From Desmodus rotundus (lineage: Eukaryota > Chordata > Mammalia > Chiroptera > Phyllostomidae), in contig NC_071393.1 of the NCBI RefSeq assembly GCF_022682495.2, positions 115,584,239-115,648,238 on the forward strand: 64,000 bases of DNA. The letters are read 5' to 3'. A model generated the notes under the pieces. The model made no database searches. It was not told the origin of the DNA and worked only from the letters and a program-made list of their open reading frames with translations. Shown here one piece after another: positions 1-19,700 of the stretch (its first letter is position 1; the number at the start of each line of letters is the position of its first letter). A program made the position numbers and the translations under genes.

Positions 1-298
1 AATTCACGGTTTTTAATCTATTCACAAAGTTGTGGAACTGTCTCTACAATCTAATTTCAGCAAATACTTACATTCCTTTTTCATTGTACTTCTTCACTCA
101 TTAGAGAGGGGATACAATTTTTTCAGAATAAAAAATAACTGAAAGGAAGATAGAAATTAAGAGAAATTTTATCTGTTTGACTAACACTTTACTTAACATT
201 ACTTATTATTTGTCTTTCTTTTAGTCACTGGGTAAATTAGTAAACTGGTTCAGTATTATTAGACAAAGTTATCCCTAATCAACGTTTTCTTCTTTTAG
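1..298 (+). other. PTGR2 intron, partial
   Basis: AT-rich sequence up to the acceptor at 297-298. No recognisable feature apart from the splice site. Confidence 0.8.
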
Positions 299-8002
<7,704 letters not shown>

Positions 8003-9979
8003 AGATTTTCATTAAGAAAGTAAAAAGATTTTCAAGATACATTAAAAAAAACCTTAGAGTACAGATAGCTTTTGATTTAAAAGTAGGTGGTTGTTTTCTT
8101 AGTTGCAGAACATAATTCTTTCCTATATCTTCAATATTATATATGTACACTATATCCAACATATTATTTATATTGATTGAAGTCAGCATGATCTATTTTT
8201 CTTCCTTTTATTAAAACCAGTAGTATGATATTTTAATCATATTCTGAAACCACTAGAGATTTGATACAACTGGTTGTTAATGGATCATACAAACATATTT
8301 TTAAAATTAACTTTTATTGTAAATGGAATGGTTGAGAAGGCACTTGGTATTTGTAGAACTAGCAATGTTATACATAATTTTTGAACTGAAATTTGGCATA
8401 AGAAGAGAATTAGGATGGCCTTTCTATATTGTAGGTGGAAAAGGGACTTAATGGCAGGGTGTTTGGGTAGGGGTTTGGGGGAATTCAGAACTGTGGACAG
8501 TTTCTGGGATAGGAGAGTGGAGGCTTTCTTTTGGGAGCAGTATAAGGAGAGGTTGGGCACGTTGATGGAAAGACCACATTTACTGCAGAAGATGATCTAT
8601 TGGTGTTATGCCAAATAGTTGACTGTCTAGCCTAAAAACCCAAACATTTATTGATAAAAGCTTATGTTTAGGTTAGCAGGCATGTACTATCAAATAGTTG
8701 TCAAGATTTCCAGGGCAAATAGATATAAACATCACGTGGAGTTCTAGGTGATTAAAAAGATTGAGACAACAAAGACAGCTTCAGAAAATGTCAGGACTGA
8801 ATGGGCAAATTAACAAATGGTTGTAAACATGAATGTTCAAGAGCTATTAATGTACCTCTACATAAAAGAGTTGGGGGTGGGGGAAGTGGAGGAGGGTATG
8901 GGGGGATAAATGGTGATGGAAGGAGACTTGACTTGGGGTGGTGAACACACAGTAGTGTACAGATGAGTTGTGGAACTATGCACCTGAAACCTGTATAATT
9001 TTGTTAACCAGGGTCAGCCCAATAAATTCAATAAAAAGGAATAAAATAAAGCAGTGGTTTTCAAAAAAAAGTTTGTTTTACTAATTGTAATCAACCCTTT
9101 AAAACAGTAAAATTGAGAGTAGTTTTCTGTGTCTCGATGGTTATGGTCACCTGTTTACACGCTGCAATATACCTTTGTTGGCAGCATTTGTAGAAAGTAG
9201 ATTTAAAGTGTGTTTGTAATCAGTCATTCCAGTTGACCGCAGTGGCCTTCTCTTTCTTGGTTTTTATACTATTCCTGGGCCATTTCATCTCCAGAGAGGG
9301 CTTCATCTCTGTATGTGGATAATTTTGACCTCTTTCTTACTAGAGCTCAGGACCTTTTACCTCCACGTAAATATTCACTTAGCAACTGGGATAAACTTGC
9401 TTTATCTAAAGAGGAACTATCTTCCCCTGAACCGTGTTTCTCCTTTGTGTTTTAAGTCAACATTGTTTATTTGTGTACTCAAACTACTACTCTTTCGCAT
9501 GTATATGCCTGTCATCAAGGCTTGTCTTCAATCTTGAAAATGCCTCTCTTAGAGAACTTTAATTCCTACTGCCACTGTCTTTGCTGAGTTCTTCACGTTT
9601 CAGAAAGCAGCAGTATCAAAAAATTAGTAATTTCAAGAAGTCAGTCAAACTCAAAACTCTTAACAAGTGATGGCATCCAGCCTGGAACTCAAGTGTTCCA
9701 GCCTCCAGTCAGGGCACCCGAGAGCTCTTTAAATCCAAATATGTGGAACCCAGATTGTAGAGAATTCATATTCCAAAAAAAGTTCTACACTGGAGTCTCC
9801 ACTCTTACCCTGTGGTATACAAAACAGAACTAGATCCTGCAAGCTCCCTTCTCGGCCAGTGAAGCTTCGAGGTTCTCTTCACTTGAGAACTCGGGTAAAT
9901 GTTTAAGTGCTGACCTTCTCTTTCATACTCGCCTCCACTTTGCTAGTACTGATCTCAGCTGACTGGAAAAACTACCCCA
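8003..9979. other. PTGR2 3' UTR and PTGR2-ZNF410 intergenic region
   Basis: Contains the end of the PTGR2 transcript, an L1 3' end at 8865, and unique-looking sequence at 9060-9900 without an interpretable ORF. Confidence 0.7.
8865..9052 (+). repeat. L1 3'-end fragment
   Basis: Contains ggtggtgaacacacagtag, gcacctgaaacctgtataat and caataaattcaataaaaag, the usual 3' end of bat/carnivore-type L1s. Confidence 0.7.
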
Positions 9980-10700
9980 TCTATTGCTGCAGGGAAGCAG
10001 TGACGTCATGGCTAGAATTAACTGACCCCGTCTTTCTGGCTCTGTGGACCAAAGAGCCCAGAAGGCCGAGGAGAATGAGTAGGAGGTGGGAGCCCACTGT
10101 TCTTTCCGCCCGGGGGGCGGAGCCCTGCACCGCGAGCCGGAGCAACCGGCACCCCTCGGCTCCCAACCGGCCGAGAAAGTGGGTGTGTGCGTGGGGGGCG
10201 GCCAGACTTCCTGTCCCGGGTTCGGTCTGCTTCCGGCAGGAGCCGGAAGACGCTGTGTGTGGACGGAATTCGGGACCGACGGGCGGACGGCTGCTGGCGA
10301 CGGGCAGGTGAGATCCGGAGCTGGGGGCCAGACCACGCTTCCTAGGCCAGGTGGACCCCGAAAGGGAGGGGACCGGCACAGGCTTCTCGGGGGCTCGGGC
10401 CGGGTTCGCCCCCGGAGAGGACAGGGAAGCCGCCCCCCTTGGGCACCCTTGTGGGATCTGGGGGACCCGGGAGCGGCCAGTCTGAAGCCGCAGGGTTTGG
10501 ACCTTTCCCCTTGCAGGGTTTTGAGGCCGGTGTTTCGGCTCCTTTGCTTGGTTTCTGGGGCCGAAGCACGGGAACAAGACCGTCCTGAGAAAGCTGGGGT
10601 CATCGGATCCCCTGGGCGGGGGCTCCCGGACTGCGCTTGCAGCCGAGGCCTGCCCGCGGACTCCGGGGCCTTACACGGAGGCCGTTGTAATCGGGGAATA
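9980..10700 (+). promoter_or_regulatory. ZNF410: CpG-island promoter of ZNF410
   Basis: This is a GC-rich, CpG-dense block in otherwise AT-rich surroundings. It holds a GC box (ggggggcgg, 10112-10120) and three ETS-type cores close together: acttcctg at 10206-10213, cttccgg at 10230-10236 and ccggaag at 10243-10249. No TATA box is seen. It lies immediately before the first splice donor at 10308. Several long overlapping ORFs here are by-products of GC content. Confidence 0.8.
10250..10307 (+). other. ZNF410: ZNF410 noncoding exon 1 (5' boundary approximate)
   Basis: A strong donor cgggcag|gtgaga follows 10307. The exon contains no ATG. Its transcription start is inferred from the ETS cluster just upstream and could be tens of bases away. 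Confidence 0.6.
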
Positions 10701-13700
10701 AGATGCCAAGGGGACTCTGCCCTGGATACTTCATCCTGGAGCTACCATCTGCTTTCATATATCCCATTACTTTCTGGGTCTGGAAGAACTGAGGCTGCCC
10801 ACTTGGAGCGGCTGGACTGCGGTTTTCTGCAGCGCCTGCGGGGGGTGTGGGCTGTGTTTACAGCTTGTGCGCATTTCGCAGGTTGAATTTAGTCCCTGAA
10901 GTTTCTTCAGATAAAAGAATCCAGTTTATTAAAGTTTATTCCTCTTGCTCAGGAGGCTCTGAAATGCAGTTAAGACACTATTTGGAAATTAAATATTATT
11001 AACTTGGGACCTAAGAATTTGCACTTCTTCCTCACTTTGGCAAAAGATCAACGCAGCATATTTGCAAAGAGAATAAAAGAAACATTTTGAAATAAAGTCA
11101 GGGACATTTTGGTGTAAGGAAGAAATTCCATTTTGTGTTATCTTGGTGTGGACAGAGCAAAGTCAACTAAACCAGCAGTCAGGAGATTTAGATTCTAGTT
11201 TTTAAAGTTTTGCATCTTAAGTAGATGCCTAATTTTTTGGTAAATTACTTAATCTTTAGGTTTTGGCTTTTTTTTCCCCCCTCTGTAAATTAAGGGGTTT
11301 ACCTATTTATTCAGCAAATATTTTCCTGAGTGTTTACTTTGTACACAGCATTGTCCTGGGTTAATGGAAGAAGGGTGAATAAACTCGACAATCCTAACCA
11401 GTGAGAAAAATTTCAGTGTTGTGAAAACACCAAGGTAAGGACAGATTTGTTCTGCCTGGAGGGAAGGAATCAGAGAGTCTTCATGGAGGAGTTGGCATTT
11501 GAGTGGGATTTTAAGGGCTGGAAAGGATTTCACAAGATCAGATCTAGATTGGGGGTGTGTACTACTGGTTGAAGAACTATCCCAAGCAAAAGCCCTTGAG
11601 CACTGACAAAGGTTAGTGTATCCACTTCTGGGCTGGCATAAAAAGTGTGTTAAGGAATACAGTGGATGCTGGAACGGGAACAGTGTTTGAGGACAGGTAG
11701 AAATGCCGTGCTCAGGAATTTGATTGCCGTTCTGAGGCACTGAACTTTGAGTAAGTGAACTGTTACAGGCATTTCTGTGTTTTGGAAAGGTAACTGGAGT
11801 GGCTGCGTGAAAGACTGATTGGCAAGGGGAATTTGAAGGGCTGGGTGAGACCACTTAGAAGCCTATTTTAATAGTGTAGTTGAAAGATAATGAGAAACCT
11901 AAATAGGACATTACAATAGGAATAAGTTTGGGGGAATTAGAGCCACTGGGGTTATTTAAATAGGGAAGATGAGAGATTGTTAAAGACCTAGAATTTGCAG
12001 CTGAGGGGGAGGAAGATTGGGCAACAGAAAGAACAGGTTTTGGGGAGGGGGAGAAGATAATCTGGATTTTGGAAATTGTTACATTCGAGTTGCTGTTGGA
12101 TATCCAGGTGGAGATGATAGCAGGCAGTTAGAAATGCAAGTCTGAAGTTCAGAGGAGAGGTCAGAAATAAAGACAAAAAATTATCATTTACAACGTCATT
12201 CATTTGTTACACAGATATTTATTCAGTGCCTACTAGGTGCTTACAGGGAAGTGTGTATGGAAGCCCTTTCAGCTCATAGTAGAGACAGCCTTAGAGCTTC
12301 ACAGTGTCAGAAATGACTGTAGGAGACCTAAATTCCTTACGAATTGCATAAAGTACTGTGCCAGGCACAGGTGCTGGGTGCTGGGAGATACAGTAGTGAA
12401 CAAGACTAGTTCTTCCCCTTGTTTATGGAGCCTACAACTTTCATGAGTATTGTATAAAACCAAATGAAAGAATTAGAAATTGTGATGAGTGGAGACAGTA
12501 GATACAGAAAGTAAAGGTGGGAGTATGGAGAACCTTCTTTGGAGAAGGTGTCAGGAAAGCCTTTCTAAATGAGTTAACAGTTAAACTGAACTCAGAAGGA
12601 TTAAAACAAAAGAGCTAATCAACTGCAGACAGGATAACCTCTGCTTTCCTAGGAGAGGAAATGTCATTTACAAATCCCTAATATAAGAGCTTAATGTGTT
12701 CAAGGAGCTAAGGGAGATTCACCGGGCTGGATCTTGGAGAGTACGTAAGGAAGGGTGACTGCAAAGTGTGGTTGGAGAGACAGGAATGGCTCACATAGGT
12801 TCTTACAAGCCAGAATGAGGAGTTTGGATTGTGTCTAGACATATTGGAAAGACTAGAGAAGAGTTTCAAGCAGGGAAGTATGTATAATAAGATTGACATT
12901 TGAAGATATTTATTGCTGTGAAGAGACTAGAATGGACAGTGGCAAGAGTAGAAGCAGGGAGATGGTTAGGAGGCAGTAATAGTGCTTTAGGGCAAGAGGT
13001 GATGGTGGGCTGGATTGGGTGGTGGCAGTAGACAAAGAAGTAGGTGGATTTGCTATATTTTCTCTTGTGGAGATAGAATCGATAGGCCTTGCAAATGAAT
13101 TCAGTATTGGGAGCAAAGGAAAGAAAATAATAAAAATTACTCCTAAATGAGGTAAATGGTGGTCCTTGAGTATAGGTTTGGGGTGAGAGGGGCTGGCAGG
13201 AAATGATGGGAGACAGGCTTGGGAGAGAATTTGTTTCGAATATGTTAAAATTGAGATATCAAGTTGAAGTATTAGAGACGTCAAGTAAGCAATTGTATGT
13301 ACAAGTCTGCAGCTCAGAGGAGATACCTGGGCTATAGATTAACATTTGGAGACCATATTTAAAGCCCAGGTACTGGATGAATTCACAGGAGGGAGAGAGT
13401 AGAGCGGGAAAAGCTGGCCTGAACACTTTCCTGAGAAATGTGAACATTTAGGGGCTGAGTGGAGGAGGAGTATTGGGAGTTTTCAAAGGAGACTGGAGAA
13501 ATGGCCGATGAGGTAGTAGTGAAATAAGGAACACGTATTTTGGAAGCAGAAAAAGTAGTGTTTGAGGAAGGAGGCCGTGCTTCTGAGAGACAATGCCAGT
13601 TACGCCTCTTTGGTTGCAAGTGACCAACTTACTTCAAAAGAGAAATTTATAGGAAGGGTGTGGGCAGTTCACAGGACGGAAGAAAATGCTGAAAGCCCTG

Positions 13701-16700
13701 GCTTTATAAAGGACAGGAATATGAGCAGCCCCCGGGGAGGCTGCTAACTGCATTACTGAATGGATGGGCTGCTGCCACATTTTTCAGTCCTTAGTTACTT
13801 CCCTGAAGATTCACATTGAGGAAAATGTGATTTGTTCAACGTGGGTCAAGTGTCTAATAGTTGGCCAGGGTAGAAAAAAACACACCTCAGTCTACAGTTC
13901 CGCCAAGAATGTAATCAATGAGTGAGGGGCAGATCCTGTCACCCAAGCAGGGGAAATGAATGTAGAACAGTCAAAAACAACAGTCGTCCATTGCAGAGGT
14001 CAGGAAAGATGAGGACAGCAAAGTGTCCATTGGACTTGGTAACATGAAGGTCATGGGCAGTCTTTACAAGAGAGGTTTCAGTGAATTGATGAGGTGGATT
14101 GTGACTGGGGGTGAGAAAGGGGAGACAATTCTCTTGAATTTGGCTTGTAGAGAATTAGGATTGTAGAGGATTAGGTGACTGGAATAAAATTCAGGGCTGT
14201 GGGAATAGAGCACCCAGAAGATACTGCGAAGAGAAGGGAGAAGGCCCAGGGCGAATCCCACAGTTTCTAAGACTCATTCTGGCTTCACAGTTCATTCCAA
14301 GTTTCTTTCGTTAGTACCTGTTACTACTTCATCATTAGAATTTAATCACTCCCATAATATTCTAGGTTTGCAAGGGAAAGTTACCTGATTTTTCTCTTCC
14401 CAGCACAACCAAATTTTACACCAAAATTTAAACTATTCCTTTAAAAGAAGTTTTAATTTTTGGTCTTTGTAATTCACTACTATTAGTGGAATTTTAGTTT
14501 TAGGGTTTAAAAAAAATTTTATTGTTATTCAATTACAGTTGTATGCCTTTTCTCCCTATCCCTCCACCCCAGCCGAACCCACCTCCATCCCCCCTTGATT
14601 TTGTCCATGTGTCCTTTATAACCATTCCCGATTTGATTGAGTTTACATCCGTGGTCAGCCACAGGTAGAGATGGAGGGAGCTAAGAAGCAGATCGGTTCC
14701 TGGTAAGGGAGACTGATCCTTCTGGTTGGAATCATGTGCTTTATTTTAACCTTTGTGATGAGGGGAGTACAATGTTTCTCAATTTCTTTCCTCTTTTTGT
14801 CTCGACCCACTCACCTTGTCCTCCTTTCTAAAACTGGGTCAAGGCGAAGGCATTGTTGACTTCCCTTAAGTTAGAGCAGTAGTGATAGTCTGAGCTTTGT
14901 TTTGTAGAGTGGAATCACTTTCCTTTTTAGAGGTTGACACAAAGGTGTTTTGTTTCTTTTATGAAGCAAAGTAGTTAAAGCCCCTGGTCATCTTTCCCTT
15001 TGGAATACACTCCCTTCTGTGGAGAAGTTAGGACAGAGGCAAGAGACCTGTGTAATCTGTTTCCCTGTTGCTTGCTTAGTTTACTGAGGATTGGTTTTTC
15101 CTTCCTAGTATTTCCCAGTGTAGCCTGCATTGGTTTTAGGCCATCTCTGCCATAGGGAAATGGTGTGACTATTGATTCTTGTCTAGGATGTGAGTTCTAC
15201 ATTGGGGTTTGGGACGTAAGACTTCTTCTCTTTGCTGGTCATGGCCTAGTGTGTAGTGTTTTCCTTTGCAGATCTCCTGGGAGCTGGAGGACAAGATGCA
15301 AGTAACCTCAGCTTCACCAAAACTCCAATGATAATTGCTGATTGTTTGTAATATATATTGAAAGCAGATTAATGTCTGTGGCTTTACACTTTATGGCTGA
15401 TTCTACGCTTAACATCTGTATTTTAGACATTTTGATGGTACTTTCATAATGTTTTTCAGTCTGTGGAACATAACCTGTTAGGAGCTTGTGAGATCAGTTT
15501 ATTGGGTCTTACAATTTATAAAAAGACAGTGCATGAGAGTAGTAGAGGTTAGTATTGCTGAATGAAAATAAGTTATTTGTGTGTGCTTCCATTTGTGTTT
15601 TATTTGCTGGGTTATGATGGAAAGTGTATCTTACTGTAGGTTGCAGTCAAAAGTTTGAAAACCACTGCTCATAGGGAATTTGGACTCAGTAATAATGGGC
15701 AGAGTTCCTAACCTTTCATACTATACTAAGCATTTGATAGACTTTCCTGTTTCTTGAGCACCTGTGCAGAACTTTATTTCTGAAGAATTTCATAATTATT
15801 TCTATTGACTAATATAAAAATAATCCTAGAGTAGATTTGTTTCATTTCTGTATTTCAGATGACTTTCCTAGGGCCAAGAAGTTGAGTGGCTTGCCTAGGT
15901 CTCAACCTAGTCTGAGGCAGAATTTAGATTCCTGCCTTAGAGACCTTGTCCCTTTGTTTTTTAAAAAAACGTATCTCAGCTTCTTTAACTTGTTTAGCAA
16001 CTTAGTATTTTAATGCATGATTTGCTGGGTGATGTTGGGTGTGCTGTAGAAAAAGAATGTAGTTTATCAAACTTTACTTCCCAGGCTTTGTCTGTTTGGC
16101 TAAAAACAGAAGGAGAGTTGTTCTCAGGATGGTCCTGATAATAGAGATGCTATTGTCCTAAATCTGCTTTGCTATTGTTGAATTCTCGAATCATTTCCAA
16201 AACTTTTCAGGGCTCCTTGTTCTTTGCTTCGGTCATTGCAAAGGCTTTATTGCCTGCATTCTTTTTAACCTCTAGGCTGACAGTGGGCTAACTTTTAATA
16301 ATAGCAGCAGCAGGGTCGGTGGATTTCTAAATAATATATACTGGACCAAGATTTTTTTTTTAAGCAGATTAATATACTTCAGTGGTTGTGGAGCCAGGCA
16401 CTTGGTCGAATTTAGTTGTCAGCAAGGGGAGAGGGAGGTTGGGTCTGGACAGTGCTGCTTAGACCAATTCCTGGCTTTCTGAGGCCAGTTGGTTTTGCAG
16501 TGACTCTTTATCTAGAGCCAAGATGCCTTACTTACGATTTGTGGAAAATATGATTTGATGGGCCCAACCTTGGTTGCTGATAATTAAATGTCATTGTCTC
16601 TTCTATTATGTATGGAGCTAAATTAGTACATTTTCTATTTAAAAGGAAATAGGGGTATACATTCTGCCTGTCCACCCGCTACAGATACATAATAAAAATG

Positions 16701-19700
16701 AATAGCCCTGGCCGGGTAGCTCAGTTGGTTAGAGCATCGTCCCCATACGCCAAGGTTCTAAGTTGGATCTCCGGTCAGAGCACATACAAGAGTCAACCAA
16801 TGAATGCATAAGTAAGTGGAACAACAAATCAATGTTTCTCTCCCCCCTTCCCCTGCACACTTGTCTCTCTCTCAAAATCAATAAATTTAAAAAAAGAACA
16901 TATAATAACTGTCCACCTTAAACAACGTTGGGTGCTGTACGTGATTATTCTGTACACTGCAGTTCTGATCTCTTACCTTAATAGCATGAGAAAGCCTGGA
17001 AAGAAATTTCCTCTGAAACATAGCTTCCCTTTGGGTAAGAGCAGTGCCTTTCACTCCAGTGTCATGTAAATTGCATTTAAAGGAACAGCATTGCATTGGG
17101 ACCCCTCCCCCAATACTGGCAAATTATTTTTATTACAAATATTCTAAATAAACATAAAGCTAGGTAATACTTATACCTCCTCTGCTGAAGTTTTATAGCT
17201 CCTAACTATAACATCAAAACAAACTTACAGATCAATAATAGCAGTGTGAGGGTAAGTGGATTTCTAAAATCTATATGCTAAACAAAGATTGTTTAAGCAG
17301 TCTAACTTGTTTTGCTGGTCATAGGGAACCGTGTATGTCATACAGTTTAGGTTATCAGGATTATATCAGTCGTTGCCATGGATTTATATCTTTATGAGTA
17401 AGTATACAGATGTAGACAACATCATAAAATGAAAATTCAGATTAACTTCATATTATGTGGTAGAGTTGTTTTGCTAAAATGAAATACATACTTAATGTTG
17501 AGTTTAACAGTGGAAAGATTAGCCTTGGATTCAGTAATGTATTTCATCTGTTTCTACATTTTAACTTAAGTAATACTAACGCAGAAGTTATCGTACAAGG
17601 TAGTATTTATAATGTCAGGGCATTATTGCACAGTTTGCGATAATCAGATCTTACATTTAACCAGAGGTGACTGAGAAGTCCTCGAATGCCAATTTTAATG
17701 TGGTATTTATGATAACTTTGTAGAGTTAGAGTTGTCTTGTTCAGTTGAAGATAAGACTTGCTTTGTGCCCTGACTGGTGTGGTTCAGTGGGTTGGGTGAC
17801 TTACCTCAGTCTGAAAGGGTCGCTGGTTTGATTCCTGGTCAGGGCACATGCCTGGGTTGTGGGCCAGGTCCCCAGTTGGCGGCGTGCAAAAAACAACTGA
17901 TCGATGTTTCTTCCCCTCTCTTTGTCCCTCCCTACCCCTCTCTCTAAAAATAAATAAAATATATTTAAAAAAAGATACGCTTTGCAAGTGAAAAGATAAC
18001 AGAATGGAAGAAAGTTTGCGCAAATCATCTATTTGATCGGGGACTTATATCTAGAATATATAAAGAACTCTAACAATGCAGTGATAAAAGGATGAATCAT
18101 TTAAAAGTGAGCCACCAACCTGTTTAAGCATTTTGCCAAAAAAGTTGTACAAATGCCCGATAAGCACAGGAAAAGATGCGCAGCATCATTAGCCATCGGG
18201 TGATGCAACTCAAAACCAGAGTGAGTCACCACTTCACGCCCCCAGGATGGGTGCGATGAAAAAGGCAGACACTAACAAGAAGTGGTGAGGGTGTGGAGAA
18301 ACTGGATCCCCTCGTGCACTACTGGTGGGATTGTAAGGCGACACATCCACTTTGGAAAACAGCCTGGTGTTCCTCGAGAGTTCCCTCGCGTCTACCCCGG
18401 TATGGTAACTCTTATGTTACCTCGGTAAACGCAGAGTTATCGCAGGACCTAGCAGTTTCACCCCTAGACAGAAAAGAATGAAAATATATGTCCACACAAA
18501 ATTTGTACTTGAATGTTCATAGCAGCATTATGCATAGTAGCCAAATTGTGGAAACAACTGAAATGTAGAAATAACCCAAATGACCATCAACTGATAATTT
18601 GATAGATAAAATATATAGCCATGCAATGTAATATTACGTGGCCATAAAAAGAAATGAAGTACTGATGCATGCTACATAACAAGGACAAACCTTGGAGACG
18701 TCATGCTGAGGGAAAGCAGCCAGGCATAAAAGATCACAGATATAATGCCCTTTATAAGAAATGTTCAGGGTAGGTAAATCCATACAGACGGAAAGTAGAT
18801 TAATAATTACCCAGGCCTGGTCAGTGGAGGGTTTGGGAGAAAGTGGGTATAGGCTTTCTTTTTTGGGATGATGAAAATTTTCTAAATCGTGGTTATGGTT
18901 GCAAAACTTGTACTCTTTAAATGAGTGAAGTATATGGTATGTGAATTATATGTCAGTGAAGCTGTTATTTAAAATAGATTTGCATTGCACGTTTTAAAAT
19001 CTGTTAAATGGGTAGCTGGAACTGGGAATAGAATTGAATTGGATTTGCCATCACACTTAGCTAGTGCCCTGTTAAAGGTGAGGTCCGCACGGTACATTTG
19101 CCGTGGTACTGCGTGCTCCAGTGCAGGTTATTCTGAGGGCAGCCTTCTATTCTACTGTGCCTTACCATTCTCTTTTTTTTATATGGCACACATACAAACC
19201 ACAGATCTGGACACCAAAATTGTATGGCTGCACTCAGTTATAGTATGGGTACCCATTTGTTCCAGAAAGTGCGTGTGCTAGTTTTTAAGATTATCATTGA
19301 AATGAAAACAGTCTTTAGGGTGTCCAACCTTTTGGCGTTTCTGGGCCACACTGGAAGAAGAAGAAGAGTTATCTTGGGCTACATATTAAATACATTATGA
19401 CACGTAATCACACATATACACACACACACACATCTCATAATGTTTTAAGTAAATTTACAATTTTGTGTTGGGCCACATTCCTAGCCATCCTGAGCTGCTG
19501 CATGTGGCCTGTGGGTCACAGGTTGGACACCCCTGAAGGGTGTCATAGATAACCACGGACCCTTGAGAAATGGTGATCTAGGGGTGGCTCTTAAACTGTG
19601 AGAGAGCAGCAGCCCCTTTCTGAGTTGTTATCCCAGCTTTGCAAAAATGTCTAAGGTCTGCTATACCTGATTTTCCCCTTGTTCAGGGCACATGTTTGTA

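Noticed and set aside
9923..10603. A 226-residue minus-strand ORF and overlapping 198- and 266-residue ORFs
   Set aside because: They lie in the ZNF410 CpG island, overlap one another on both strands, have low-complexity Pro/Arg/Gly composition and match no family. High GC content removes stop codons by chance.
10761..10775. tatcccattact as a ZNF410 self-binding site near its own promoter
   Set aside because: Only a partial match to the published CATCCCATAATA motif and a single copy, whereas functional targets have clusters.
11303..11854. A 183-residue minus-strand ORF
   Set aside because: Lies in antisense L2 repeat sequence; Ser/Pro-rich repeat-derived translation, not a gene.
13259..13619. 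Minus-strand ORFs resembling reverse transcriptase
   Set aside because: A short, broken L2 relic with no complete domain.
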